A stretch of 64,000 nt of DNA from Helichrysum umbraculigerum (lineage: Eukaryota; Streptophyta; Magnoliopsida; Asterales; Asteraceae), in the NCBI GenBank assembly GCA_949592205.1, contig CATIUR010000004.1:91658337-91722336 (forward strand). The letters are read 5' to 3'. The notes beneath the pieces are model-generated. The model did no database searches and was not told the DNA's origin. It saw only the letters and a list, made by a program, of their open reading frames with translations. The translations under genes and the position numbers were made by a program. Shown one piece after another: positions 29,601 to 40,450 of this stretch (its first letter is position 1; the number at the start of each line of letters is the position of its first letter).

Positions 29601-31531
29601 CTTTATAAATAGAGTTCATGTGACTTTCAAGCTGTTTGACCAGTTTTAACTAAAACACAATCCTAATTGGCCCATTCACAAGTAAATGGGTCGTGATCAG
29701 TTAATACTACCTTTAACTGTACAGTTGGCAATTGATACTTATCTACTTTTTGTTTATTGTTCTCCACCAGTGCACTCGATCGAGCTAAAGAAATGGGTCA
29801 TATTTTGTCCTTGGCGAAGGACCAATTCTATGATTGTATCGTAATGGCAAGAAAGTTAAGGGTTATGCTTCAGTCCACAGAAGCAAACGTTGAGGAAGTG
29901 AAGAAAAAGAGTGCATCCTTAACACAACTGGCTGCCAAAACTGTACCTAGACCCTTGCACTGCCTTCCTCTGGTGCTCACCACAGACTATTTCTTAGTGA
30001 GTGATGAAAAGAAAGTGTTCCCAAATAGCAGGGATCTTGAAGACCCTTCTCTATACCACTATGCTATATTTTCTGATAATGTTCTAGCAACTTCTGTAGT
30101 AGTGAATTCGACAGTTCTACATGCAAAAGAGCCTGAAAAGCATGTGTTCCATATAGTTACAGATAAATTGAACTTTGCAGCCATGAAGATGTGGTTTCTG
30201 ATCAACCCTCCAGAAGGTTCTACCATTCAAGTTCAAAATGTGGACGGTTTCACGTGGTTAAATGCTTCTTATTGTCCCGTTCTTCGCCAACTTGAATCAT
30301 CTCGAATGAAAGAATATTATTTTAAGGCACACCAAGCGTCGTCTCTAACGGCCGGGTCGGATAATCTTAAGTATCGGAACCCGAAATACTTATCAATGTT
30401 GAATCATTTGAGGTTTTATCTTCCTGAAGTGTACCCGAAGTTGGATAAAATATTGTTTTTGGATGATGATATTGTAATTCAAAAGGATTTGACACCTCTA
30501 TGGAATGTTGATCTGCAAGGGATGGTAAATGGTGCTGTAGAGACCTGCAAGGAGAGTTTCCATCGGTTTGATAAGTACTTGAACTTTTCTAACCCGAAGA
30601 TTTCTGATAACTTCGATCCAGATGCATGTGGTTGGGCATTTGGCATGAATATGTTTGATTTGAAGGAGTGGAAGAAACGTGACATAACTGGAATTTATCA
30701 TGGCTGGCAAACTATGGTATGGACGTATAACTTGTCTACACTTCTACGATGCTTTAGCGGTAATTTTTTACTAAAGGTGGCATCATGGGCGGGTTAGGTG
30801 GGTAACGGGTCAAAATAGTTTGGGTTGAAATGGGTCATTTTATTAGTAACGGTCGACTTGGGCTGAGTTGGGTCAGAGATTCGTGTCCATTTTTTTCTGA
30901 ATATTTAATGTTTTAAATGCTAATTATTACTAAAACGATGGTATTGATAGATAAGGTTGCATGCATTAAAAATATTGAATTTTTGGAAACTTCTAACCGG
31001 TTAGACACTTTTGAGTTTTGACGAATTGACGCATTCCCATTTTACCTAATTATCTTGTTTTGACCCATTTGAGATAACACACAACCCTAATATGGGTAAA
31101 AGGGCCAAAATTGTCATTTTTCAACTGTCTTGGTAACCAATGCTAATATTCCTAAGTACTGTAGTTCATAACGTGTATCATGATGATCCTGCTTTTTGGG
31201 AAATTAACTAATTGTTCCTGCTCAATTGTTTTGTTTTTGGCAGAATGAGGACAGAACACTATGGAAACTTGGGACATTGCCTCCTGGACTGATAACATTC
31301 TATAACCTGACCCATCCACTGGAACGGAGCTGGCACGTATTGGGGCTTGGGTATGATCCAGCCCTTAACCAAACTGAAATAGAGAACGCAGCCGTTGTAC
31401 ATTACAACGGTAACTACAAACCTTGGTTAGACCTTGCGATTGGCAAGTACAGGTCATATTGGTCAAGGTATGTGAAGTTTGATAATCCATATCTTCAACT
31501 TTGTAACATTAACAGTTTTGTGTTATCGTAA
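26672..31531 (+). CDS. GAUT3: GAUT3-like galacturonosyltransferase (GT8), eight exons
   Basis: Proposed exons: 26672-26731, 27354-27404, 27857-27907, 27981-28112, 28762-28890, 28972-29306, 29771-30716 and 31244-31531, giving about 663 residues (GAUT3 is near 680). Exon 1 encodes a short signal anchor (YYLSPLFLIFVFLQ) as in type II Golgi proteins. Exon 2 has HWPLFDCPQC. Exons 5-6 give a basic, coiled stem. Exons 7-8 give the GT8 domain with the metal-binding LFLDDDIVIQKDL, plus VNGAVETC, NPKYLSMLNHLRFYLPE, CGWAFGMNMFDL, LWKLGTLPPGLITFY, HVLGLGYDP and HYNGNYKPW. The family transfers galacturonic acid onto pectin homogalacturonan in the Golgi. The exon 2 start is uncertain: the more obvious acceptor (TTTCAG, 27343) gives an early stop, so AGAG at 27353 was used. 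An in-frame Met also lies ten codons upstream (26642). Confidence 0.9.
28500..28660. repeat. GGGTCAAA-type interspersed repeat in intron 4 of the GAUT3-like gene
   Basis: Contains TTTGACCCATTTA, AAATGGGCC and ATATTGTCACCACTCTTG. The reverse complement of this end (AGAGTGGTGACAATAT) resembles the start of the repeat in intron 6 (AGAGGTGGCAATATGGGC). Probably a degenerate short transposon of one family. Confidence 0.4.
29364..29725. repeat. GGGTCAAA-type interspersed repeat in intron 6 of the GAUT3-like gene
   Basis: Begins CTAGAGGTGGCAATATGGGC with GGGTTGGGTAATGGGTCAAA, and later has GGCCCATTC...AAATGGGTC. Same theme as introns 4 and 7. Ends not exactly defined. Confidence 0.45.
30770..31130. 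repeat. GGGTCAAA-type interspersed repeat in intron 7 of the GAUT3-like gene
   Basis: Begins CTAAAGGTGGCATCATGGGC and ends near GGGCCAAAATTGTCATTTTT. The two ends are imperfect inverted repeats of each other (AAAGGTGGCATCATGGGC against AAAAATGACAATTTTGGCCC), so this is a likely MITE. Confidence 0.5.
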
Positions 31532-33925
31532 TATTCTTGTTTCACATATCATGTATCACACACCTTTTTTGTACCTTGTATACAAACTATAGGTTATAAG
31601 CATTATACCACATGATTTTGAATCACTTGAAATTTTGAATGGGAAAAAGTTTCTTTCAATTGTACTTTTTTATATGCATGTAATAGATATATTATTAGTG
31701 CAATAAAGTTATTCGGACATTAGCTTTTTTCATAAGTAAAAATGGTTGACAAAATTTCAGATTTGTTATATATTTTAGTTATTTTAACAGCTCAATTATA
31801 ATAGTCTAAATATAAAGTCTTGGAGATGTAAAGCATTCCCAGTACGTCTAACGGTATAGTATGTGAGGAGCCCGTTAACTAAGTGTAATGTCGTTGGAGA
31901 TACGTAAGATGATAAGAAGTGTTAATGAATTTTAAGATTCCCTGTATTTTTTACCGATCGACAATTTATGTATATAAACTTGGTTTTAAGAGAAAAGATG
32001 AGTAGATGAAAACGTGTAGATGTAATGTTTTGATATACTCCGTATGTTATAGAAGTCAAAATCAGAGACATGTCAGAAATGAGTATACGATGGGTGGGAT
32101 ATGAAATTTGATAAAGACTGACAGAAAATGGAAATGATATGGTGAGTGATAAGACTGTTGGTCACTATATTATTTGTTGTGAGAAGTCAGCATCTAAAGA
32201 CAGTTCGTCACCTGACCTCAGTGCATGCATGGGCATGTCGTTTTCAGTTTGTCTAAGTTTTTCGGTTCAACTCGTTCAAAGTCCAATATATAAGTCTAGA
32301 TGAGGTTCCATTCTAAAACCAAAACCAATTGGTGATAGTGATAAATTCATATGTGGTTCCACTCTAAACCAATTGGTGATAGAGTGAGTAACCATGAACT
32401 TATTCCAAAATCAATTGGTGATAGAGTGAGTAACCTATGAATTTATATACAAAATTTGATTTCTTTATGTTACTAATGTGGGATTTGGGTTTCATCCAAC
32501 AATCCTCCCATCAAACCCAATTTTCACATTGGCATCCCTTTCAATGTGAGTGCATCACCTAGATCAAGCCTTGTTATTCTCGAAAGCTGAAACGAAACTA
32601 GACTAACGGTACCTAACTTGAGTATTATTAACTACACCAATCATATAACAATGTATATCAATCAGTATGCAATATACAAGACTACGAAATTCTTAGACCT
32701 AATTCTCATCAAGAATGAATAGGACTAACTCAAAACTTGCACTCACTTAAGGCCACTTAAAACTCATCTTTGCATTCTACGGTTTTGGCCCCTTGTATAT
32801 TGGTTGTTGTCTTTCAGTTGAGGTGTCTATCGAGCCTGGAGCCAATATGTGTGGTTGTTGACGACTTGTATGTGTTTTTTCTCAAGGTGTCGTAGAAGTC
32901 CGGCCAGTACTATGGTGACTCTAAGTTCGGTTGCCGTATTTCCACCTATTACATCGGCTCATATATCAATGTTAAGTTAACGTAACCCCATCATTAAAGT
33001 TTAATGACCTAAGCAACACTATCTTGCGATGCTGGAAGTTATTTTCAACGTGTTAGAAATGTGGAATGAGTGTCATGATAATCTGGACAAATTTTTGAAT
33101 CGTGTATCACTTTTACAATAAAGTATGTAGACTCTGACTGTGTGGTATCACGAAACCTTATCGGGATAATTCGAGAAATCACTCGATATCTTGGTAGAGG
33201 ATATCGAGCGTTTCTAGAGTGACCAAACGATTATGTGCATTTATTTTGTTATATACTTAATCGGTTTTGGCGGTTAAATTGATGAACAGACACCATTTCG
33301 CGAAAGGGTGTGACTCTTGATGAACAGACACACCCCCATCTGTTATGTCTGTTGATTTTGACGGTTAAAGAAGTGTTCACTCTACACTTTCCAACTTGTT
33401 TTATAACTTAGCTTATAATACCCTTTAGCAAGGATGGAGCCTTTAAGGGGCAGGGGAGGGCCTTTTGGTCAACAGTTTTGGCTCCGCCCCTACGTATATC
33501 TTTTTATTTTAGAACTCCAGATCGATTAATTTATTTGTATACCATATGGCTTTACTTACTCTGCTGTCAGCTTAATTATGTTTCATTATATGACTTCAAT
33601 TACTGGCAAGAGTTAGCAATATATAATGAATATGAGACTAAATTGATTTTAAACAGAAAACTACTTACTCTGTAAGACGCAAGCGAAAGTAAGTCTACAA
33701 CTGAGAGATAACCACATGAGATTTAAACCCGACCATATTTAAGTAACCGAAAAGACACTAAACAAAATCATTAGAAAGAAGAAATGAAACAGAAGCAGGC
33801 AGAAGACATAGATGTATATACTTAATTAGTACTGTTCAAGTTATGGTATACATATATACATACTTATATATGCATACAACATAGTAATACTACCTATGAT
33901 CACTTCACAGACTCAATCCAAATCC
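31532..33925. other. Intergenic region, no gene supported
   Basis: AT-rich. CCAATTGGTGATAG occurs three times at about 32325-32430. A short direct repeat TGATGAACAGACAC occurs twice near 33281-33330. A fragment TTTTGGCTCCGCCCCT near 33475 resembles a hAT-type terminus. No coding pattern or RNA gene was recognised. Confidence 0.5.
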
Positions 33926-34016
33926 TCATACCATTAATTCACTGGAATCACGATCATCTTGAGCAGATGCAGGCAGGTTTAAATCAAATCTAAATGGTGG
34001 ATGTGCTTGTGACACT
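33926..34016 (-). pseudogene. Severed C-terminal coding end (EAR motif) of the MITE-disrupted DAZ1-like gene
   Basis: Minus-strand sequence left of the MITE still encodes the end of the zinc-finger protein in frame with the body of the gene. It includes FRFDLNLPASAQD, which is the EAR repression motif DLNLP, and stops at 33928-33926. The intact paralogue has the same FRFDLNLPASAQD near its end. The body of the gene (35412-34684) now reads into the MITE and stops before reaching this segment. Confidence 0.8.
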
Positions 34017-34683
34017 AGTACTAGCAGTGGCGGATCCAGGAATTGACTTCGTGGGGGGCATTAGAGATTAAAAGATAGATATAAGCGGGTCGGGTAATAT
34101 GACTAAGTTTGGGTCAAACCATATTGGCAAAAACGATAACATATTTCTACTTCTTTATCAATAGTTACACTTTTAATGCAAAAAATTTTTTTGGCGACTT
34201 GAGTATGTTTGTAAATGTCAACCATATAATTTATCAATTCATTAGACAATATTATATTTAAAATTTCAGTAAACCTCAAGTTTTATTTTTCCCTTATCAA
34301 GTTATATATAATAAATAAAAGACAATCATAGACGTATATAACCTACATCTTTTTTCACTCAATTGCTATATGTAAAAACTAAGAGCTAAAAATACAAGAA
34401 ATGGTATTTATATATATGGAAATAACCTAGTATCAATCCCACATCGTTGATGGAGAGAAAATATTAGTCAGAGGATGAGTATAAAATGCAGGCCCATTAT
34501 CACTTTTTCTTGTTCTTTATCAGTTCTTCAAATATTTAAGGGCCTAGTTAAATTTGAGTGGGGGCCTGACTGAAATTGGGCTGGATTTAGCATCAAAATG
34601 TCAATATATTACACTAGTTGGGCTAAATTCATGGGGGGCCTGGGACCCAGTCCATACACACTGGATCCGCCCCTGAGTACTAG
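34017..34683. mobile_element. hAT-type MITE with 8-bp target duplication AGTACTAG
   Basis: Element 34025-34675 (651 bp) begins CAGTGGCGGATCCAGG and ends CTGGATCCGCCCCTG, imperfect terminal inverted repeats. It is flanked on both sides by AGTACTAG (34017-34024 and 34676-34683). An 8-bp duplication with CAG...CTG ends is diagnostic of the hAT superfamily. No transposase coding is present, so it is non-autonomous. Confidence 0.92.
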
Positions 34684-35412
34684 TAGTGATGTTGATGTTG
34701 TCGCAACACTATCTTCTTTCTCCAAATGACATCTTTTATGCCCACCAAGTGCCTGTCCACTTGGAAATATTTTAAAACAGATGCTGCATTTGTATTGTTG
34801 CAGATTTCTATAATCAAAATTACTCAAATACTCTCCTTGTTCTGTTAATCCTGCATCGTTAGTTCTTGTTATTGCGAAACATCCTTTTACGTTCTTGTGA
34901 CTTGCCCTGTGCCCACCTAATGCTTGGTATGACCCAAACACCTTTTTGCAACTTGAGCACTCAAAACGATATCTGTTTGGTGCTTTTGCCAGCATCAGCA
35001 AGCATGCCGCCATGTACTTGTCTTCCTCGTGATGGATGTGACCCGGCCGTGAGTAGTGGAGATTCGGCTGAGGGTTCATCCCGCGCCACGGTCTTTCTGG
35101 GTGGCACCGCATGTGTCCAAAAAGTGCCTTCCATGACCAAAACCGCTTTCCACATTCAGTACACGGATGGGTGATCTTGGGAATACTCAGGTCGGGTTTC
35201 TTCCTCGTGATAGTGCTTGTATGACTACTGGATGGCCCAGAAGCAAAACCAAGTTTAACAATGGCCTTACTGTTGTGAGTTCTATAAAGTTGTGTGCGTT
35301 TCTTTTTGGGGTTCACATAATGAGGGTTAAGAGTGGTGATGGGTTGTATGTTTCCTGCAAGACAGAGTTGCAAATCTGAGGAAGTGGGACTAGTGTTAGA
35401 CCCCATGATCAT
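34609..35412 (-). CDS. DAZ1/ZAT2-like C2H2 zinc-finger protein, C-terminus replaced by MITE sequence
   Basis: 267 codons, intronless. Three C2H2 fingers: CTECGKRFWSWKALFGHMRCH with the PERPWRG extension, CSSCKKVFGSYQALGGH, and CSICFKIFPSGQALGGH. The WKALFGHMRCHPERPWRG finger is typical of DAZ1/DAZ2 (ZAT2/ZAT3), EAR-type repressors acting downstream of DUO1 in male germ cells of Arabidopsis. From about residue 245 the frame enters the hAT MITE. The last 23 or so residues (RGGSSVYGLGPRPP onward) are transposon-encoded, and the stop at 34609 precedes the original EAR end at 33926. Compared with the paralogue at 39419-40450 it also lacks a stretch of about 20 residues near the N-terminus and about 33 residues between fingers 1 and 2. 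It may be a dominant-negative form or a decaying copy. Confidence 0.85.
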   Translation of the reverse strand: MIMGSNTSPTSSDLQLCLAGNIQPITTLNPHYVNPKKKRTQLYRTHNSKAIVKLGFASGPSSSHTSTITRKKPDLSIPKITHPCTECGKRFWSWKALFGHMRCHPERPWRGMNPQPNLHYSRPGHIHHEEDKYMAACLLMLAKAPNRYRFECSSCKKVFGSYQALGGHRASHKNVKGCFAITRTNDAGLTEQGEYLSNFDYRNLQQYKCSICFKIFPSGQALGGHKRCHLEKEDSVATTSTSLLVLRGGSSVYGLGPRPPMNLAQLV

Positions 35413-35635
35413 ATGATCAAAATGAGAATGTAAATTGGTGATGTGGAATCTGTTAAGATATAGTTCAAATTTATAGACACATCAACCATTAAATGCGAAG
35501 CAGTTTTCGTTATAATTTTTTCTTAATCAAAAATAAGGAAATGAATTGGGCCCAGAGTCTTGTCAGCGCTTAAATTGGAGCTAAACAGACTTGAACACTA
35601 TATATCTGTTTGAATAGTTGGCATGCTACCAAAAG

Positions 35636-35760
35636 ACCCTTGGCTTAGCGGTACGTGAGAAACTCTTGAACCTAAAAGTTGTACGTGGGTTCAAGCCTCT
35701 TAGAAGGCAATGTGTAAATAATATCACACTTACTTTTTCAGGTTGTGAGGTTCAAAATCA
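35636..35760 (+). mobile_element. SINE-like tRNA-derived fragment (A box and B box)
   Basis: TGGCTTAGCGG (35641-35651) fits the RNA polymerase III A box and GGTTCAAGCC (35688-35697) fits the B box, at tRNA-like spacing. The surrounding sequence does not fold as a normal tRNA, so a SINE head is likelier. Tail not delimited. Confidence 0.45.
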
Positions 35761-36789
35761 AAGCATATAATTTACATAACATAACAGCGAAAGTCTTAAA
35801 ACTCTTAAAAATCTGATTACAGTCTTGCGCAATTAACCCAACAACTGTTAATGAAGTAAGCTCTTACTTCTTAGTTAGAATTGTCGTTGTCAAAACCCAA
35901 GAAAAAAAAATACACAAGGGAATTAGACTATAAATAGAACCGCAGAACTACAACCTCCTCCAAAAAGCATGGCCCATTGTACTAGGAATGATGATCTGTC
36001 CTTGAAAATGCGAGTAATATTGAGATGTTTCCTCAAAGACATATCAGAAAAGTTAACTATGAGTGTACAATGTACGAAAATGAGTTTGCAAATTAAAAGA
36101 CACAACATGAATGTATATGCCTATACGGTGAAGGAGACGGTTGGTCGGGTGACAGTTCGTGAGTTGAGGGCATGTCTTTTTCTCAGGATTCGACATCAAC
36201 AAATATAGAGCTGCTCGAGGATACGAAATCCACTTTTCGGAGGAGTCGTTTTCAGTAATTACAGAGGATAACTGTTCAGTGTTAATGTCAAATTATAGAT
36301 CAACTTGGTGGGCCAATTAGTTGTTAATGCGTCGTACTTCGTAGTATTTCTATGGAGTTACATAAGTATAAGATGAGAGATAATTCTTACGAGCAAAATA
36401 CTTTTATACATCAGGATTCATGTTTTAATGGGTGTTTTGGTTAAGCTTAGCCTTTTTAACTTATGCATTATCTAAAAGTTATGAAGACGAGGCTTTTGAA
36501 TTTTTAGCTTATTGACCTTTTACATTTTGAAAAACTCTCACAAAAGCTCGTTTAAACACCCTAAAATAACTTTTTAACTATATATTGTGTGATGTCTAAA
36601 TGTAACAGCACATAGTGTCGTAGTTTGATGTAATTAACAAATCATGACTTTGCATTGTTGCAATTTTTAATTAAATCAGATGTTGATAACCTAAGTTATA
36701 AAATTAACTCAATGTCTTCATTAATTGGGTTTTCACTAAATAGGAATGTTCAATTTCTATTAGTACACTAACACATCTTAAAAAGTGTA

Positions 36790-36940
36790 GTAATTTGTAC
36801 ATCACCAAATTTTAGTCATACACCGTTAAATATGCTTTAGTCATACACCGTTAAATATGTTTTAAAGTATTGTATAGTACTATAATTTGATGCATACATA
36901 GTGGTGTATTGTTAAATTTGGTGGTGTATAAATCATCACC
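36790..36940. repeat. MITE-like inverted repeat with tandem 22-mer
   Basis: Left arm TACATCACCAAATTTTA (about 36798) and right arm TTAAATTTGGTGGTGTATA (36912-36930) are inverted. Between them, TAGTCATACACCGTTAAATA is present twice in tandem. Confidence 0.45.
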
Positions 36941-37119
36941 CTCTTAAAAAAGGTAAAATCTAACAATTGCTCTAATTGCACAGGTTAAAGACACTTAACG
37001 AAGTTATATTATTTATTTATAAATTTCTCTACGGATCATGTTATTTCAAATTTTCAATGTAAGCGACGAGGATAAAATATAAAATAAATATAGGACTTTT
37101 TTTTTGTATGTTATGAGCA

Positions 37120-39336
37120 ATGCATCATCCAACAATTATATCAAGTTCAAAACTTTTAATCTGGGTTTCAAAGATTAAAGAATCATCATTTAACGGAAGA
37201 TGGCAACAAGTCTTATCCTTATACAATGATTTAAACAAATCAGGATTTCATTTAACAGAACCATCATTATTCCATTCGATACTAAAAGCATGTTCTGTAC
37301 CACAAGCTAAATCACTTCATGCATCTGTTATTAAAACTGGAATTGAATCATGCAGCACATCTATAGGGAACTCACTTATGGATTTCTATACAAAAGCTGG
37401 ACTTATGGATTCCACTTATAGTTTCTTTAATTCCATGAAGCTTAAGGATTCTGTTTCATGGAATATATTGATATCTGGGGCAATTAACTATGGTGATTAT
37501 GATAAAGGGATGTGTTTGTTTATGAATGCTAGAGCAGTTGGGTTTGAACTGAATGTTTCGACTTTAGTGCTTGTGATTCGGGCAATTCGTGAGGTTGGGG
37601 ATGTAGGCAAAGGACAGAAAATGCATGGGTTTATAATTAAGACTGGTTTTTTGGCGGTTTTATCGGTTCAAAATTCTGTTTTGAGCATGTATGCAGAAAT
37701 GGAGATGGAGTTTGCACGTAAGCTGTTCGATGAAATGTCTAACAGAGATGTTATTGCTTGGAGTGTCATGATTTCAGGGTATGTTAAGAGTGACGAAGCT
37801 CATGTTGCTTTGGGAATATTTAAAGAAATGTTGTCGGAGTATGGACTTGAAGTTGATGGTCAAATGATCGTTAGTGCACTCAAAGCTTGCACCGATTTAA
37901 AGGATCTTATTAGAGGAAGAATATTACATGGATTTGTCCTTCGTAAAGGTTTTGATTATGATTTGTTTGTAGGGAATACTTTAGTCGATTTATATTCTAA
38001 ATGCAGTGAACCCGATTCTGCATTGCAAGCTTGGAAAGATATGCCTGTAAAAAACATCGTTTCATGGAATTCTTTATTATCTGGATTAGTATGTAACGAG
38101 AAGCATTCTGATGCCGTTAATCTGTTCAATTCAATGCAAAAGGATGGAATCGAGCCTGATGCAGTCACGTTGGTGAATCTCCTACAAGTATGCAAACATC
38201 TTACAGATCCAATTATTTGCAAATGCATTCATACTGTGATACTTAGACGAAATTACGAGTTAAATGAGTTGGTGATCAATACTCTAATTGATGTGTACGC
38301 AAAGTGTGATCTTATATTTGCTGCACGAAAACTTTTCAACTGTGTCAAGATTCGAGATACTATTTCTTGGAGTACAATGATTGCCGCTTATACACATTGT
38401 GGTTTGACTGGTGAAGCCATTGAAGTCTATCATGAGATGATACAAGCACAAAAGCAACCCAATGCCATTACGATATTAAATCTCATTGAAGCCTGCTCGT
38501 ACGATGCCGACCTAAAAAGACCAAAATGGACGCACGGGATCGCAATCAGAAGAGGCTTGGCATCAGATGCAGTAGTTGGGACAACCATTTTGGATATGTA
38601 CTCAAGATACGGAGATGTAAATAAATCAAAAAAGGCATTCAATCAAATTTCTAATAAAAACGTTATCTCATTCAGTGCCATGATTGCAGCATATGGTATG
38701 AATGGGCTTCCTCGTGATGCTATACGGTTACTCTCCGAGATGGAGACACATGGTTTGAAACCTAATTCGATAACGATACTCTCATTGTTATCGGCATGTA
38801 GTCATGGGGGTTTAATCGAGGAGGGGTTATCGTTTTTCCAACAATTTATTAACACACAAGAAGTCAAACCGAGTCTTGAACATTACTCTTGCTTGATAGA
38901 TCTATTAAGCCGTGGTGGGAAACTGGATCTTGCAATGGAACTGATCAAGGAATTGGCTAAAAAACAAAACGCTGGTGCGAGTGCTTGGGGGGCACTGTTA
39001 AGTGGTTGTAGAACAAGCCACAATGAGAACAAAAAGGTTCAGGAAAAAGTGGTTGAATGTGTCCTTGAATTGGAGCCTAATAACTCGGGTGGTTACATGC
39101 TTGCATCAGGCATGTATGCCGCACGGGGTTTGTGGGATGCTGCTGCAAGGATTAGAAGCATGGTCAAAGATAATAATCTTAAGGTTGTGGCTGGCTATAG
39201 TATGGTTCATGTAAATAACAAGTGTTGTAGATTCATTGCAGGAGGTCATACAACTCACGTTCGGTCTAACGAAATACGAGCAACTATTCAGGAATTACAC
39301 AAGTATATGAATATGGAAAGCATACAGGTTAATTAG
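37120..39336 (+). CDS. PLS-class pentatricopeptide repeat protein, At2g17210-like
   Basis: 738 codons, no intron. A run of PPR repeats fills residues about 30-640. Typical units are SVSWNILISGAINYGDYDKG, DVIAWSVMISGYVKSDEAH, NIVSWNSLLSGLV, DTISWSTMIAAYTHCGLTGE and NVISFSAMIAAYGMNGLPRD. These are followed by GASAWGALLSGCR and an E/E+-like end (AGYSMVHVNNKCCRFIAGG). No DYW deaminase domain. PLS proteins bind organellar RNA and many guide C-to-U editing. The N-terminus (MHHPTIISSSKLLIW) could be a weak organelle-targeting sequence. From memory, the Arabidopsis At2g17210 protein shares phrases such as NGLPxxA and KASxHGIAIRR-type motifs. It lies tail to tail with the zinc-finger gene at 39419, 82 bp away. 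Confidence 0.9.
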   Translation: MHHPTIISSSKLLIWVSKIKESSFNGRWQQVLSLYNDLNKSGFHLTEPSLFHSILKACSVPQAKSLHASVIKTGIESCSTSIGNSLMDFYTKAGLMDSTYSFFNSMKLKDSVSWNILISGAINYGDYDKGMCLFMNARAVGFELNVSTLVLVIRAIREVGDVGKGQKMHGFIIKTGFLAVLSVQNSVLSMYAEMEMEFARKLFDEMSNRDVIAWSVMISGYVKSDEAHVALGIFKEMLSEYGLEVDGQMIVSALKACTDLKDLIRGRILHGFVLRKGFDYDLFVGNTLVDLYSKCSEPDSALQAWKDMPVKNIVSWNSLLSGLVCNEKHSDAVNLFNSMQKDGIEPDAVTLVNLLQVCKHLTDPIICKCIHTVILRRNYELNELVINTLIDVYAKCDLIFAARKLFNCVKIRDTISWSTMIAAYTHCGLTGEAIEVYHEMIQAQKQPNAITILNLIEACSYDADLKRPKWTHGIAIRRGLASDAVVGTTILDMYSRYGDVNKSKKAFNQISNKNVISFSAMIAAYGMNGLPRDAIRLLSEMETHGLKPNSITILSLLSACSHGGLIEEGLSFFQQFINTQEVKPSLEHYSCLIDLLSRGGKLDLAMELIKELAKKQNAGASAWGALLSGCRTSHNENKKVQEKVVECVLELEPNNSGGYMLASGMYAARGLWDAAARIRSMVKDNNLKVVAGYSMVHVNNKCCRFIAGGHTTHVRSNEIRATIQELHKYMNMESIQVN

Positions 39337-39418
39337 TACAGATTATGGTAAGTATTTATATGTATACATACAGATTAGATTACACACCCATTAATGTATA
39401 GTAATACTATCTATGACT

Positions 39419-40450
39419 TCACAGAGTCAATCTTAAATCCAAACTTGAACAAGTGGAATCATGATCTTGTGCAGATGCAGGAAGATTCAGATCAAACCTA
39501 AATGTTGGTGCTGTTGGCACATTATTATCTTCTTTCTCCCAGTGACACCTTTTATGACCACCAAGTGCCTGTCCACTTGGAAATATTTTTAAACAAATGT
39601 TGCATCGGTGTTGTTGCTGATTGCTGCTGCTGCTTAAAACTTCAACATTTCTATTATCATAATGACTTACAAACTCCCCTTCTTCGAGTTCCTCGGTTCC
39701 TGCATCATTAATTTTTGTTATAGCAAAACATCCCTTCACATTCTTGTGACTTGCCCTGTGCCCACCTAATGCTTGGTGGGACCCAAATACCTTTTTGCAA
39801 CTCGAGCACTCAAATCGGCCTTCAGGATCACTCATTTGAATTAATAAACCCGACTGATGATGGTTTTGATAACTGGTGGATGTATGTGTGATAGTCTGGA
39901 TGGTTTCAGAAAAGGTTGGTGCATTGGCTAACGTCAGCAAGCATGCCGCAACGTACTCGTCTTCCTCGGTCATCACACGGTGGTGATCTGGTCGCGGGTG
40001 GTAGAGATTCGGTGGGGGGTTAATCCCACGCCACGGTCTCTCCGGGTGGCACCGCATGTGTCCAAAAAGAGCCTTCCATGACCAAAACTGCTTTCCACAT
40101 TCAGTACACGGTGGGGTGATCTTGGGAGCATTCGGGTCGGGTTTTTTTTTCGTAATACCGCCTGAATGACTACCAGATGTCCCGGAACCAACACCAACAT
40201 TAACAATGGCCTTACTGTTGTGAATCCTGATCATCTTTGTTCGTTTCTTTTTCGGGTTTTGGTGGTGAGGCCTTATAGTAGTGATGGGTTGAATGTTTCC
40301 GGCAGAGACGTCAGAACTGTCGAGTGTTGGCCGAAATATATAATATGGGTCGGGAGAAACAGGACAGAGTTGCATATCAGATGAAGTTGTAGAGGCAGTG
40401 TAAGTGTTATCACCCATGATCATAATATCAATGTTGTTGGTGGTGTTCAT
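39419..40450 (-). CDS. DAZ1: DAZ1/ZAT2-like C2H2 zinc-finger repressor (intact paralogue)
   Basis: 343 codons, intronless, start at 40450 (MNTTNNIDIMIMGDN; the inner MIMGDN aligns with the start of the other copy). Three fingers: CTECGKQFWSWKALFGHMRCH followed by PERPWRGINPPP, CSSCKKVFGSHQALGGH, and CNICLKIFPSGQALGGH. A basic patch (NPKKKRTK) may be a nuclear signal. The C-terminus holds two EAR-type motifs, FRFDLNLPAS and LDLRLTL, typical of transcriptional repressors. The match to DAZ1/DAZ2, germline factors under DUO1 in Arabidopsis, is by motif. Tandem duplicate of the gene at 34609-35412 with the PPR gene between them; the 3' flanks of the two copies are also alike. Confidence 0.88.
   Translation of the reverse strand: MNTTNNIDIMIMGDNTYTASTTSSDMQLCPVSPDPYYIFRPTLDSSDVSAGNIQPITTIRPHHQNPKKKRTKMIRIHNSKAIVNVGVGSGTSGSHSGGITKKKPDPNAPKITPPCTECGKQFWSWKALFGHMRCHPERPWRGINPPPNLYHPRPDHHRVMTEEDEYVAACLLTLANAPTFSETIQTITHTSTSYQNHHQSGLLIQMSDPEGRFECSSCKKVFGSHQALGGHRASHKNVKGCFAITKINDAGTEELEEGEFVSHYDNRNVEVLSSSSNQQQHRCNICLKIFPSGQALGGHKRCHWEKEDNNVPTAPTFRFDLNLPASAQDHDSTCSSLDLRLTL

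Larger units (their letters stand above)
35413..37119. other. Intergenic region between the disrupted zinc-finger gene and the PPR gene
   Basis: Should hold the divergent promoters of both genes; no core element is convincing. Contains a tRNA-derived SINE-like fragment (35636-35760) and a MITE-like repeat (36790-36940). Confidence 0.5.
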
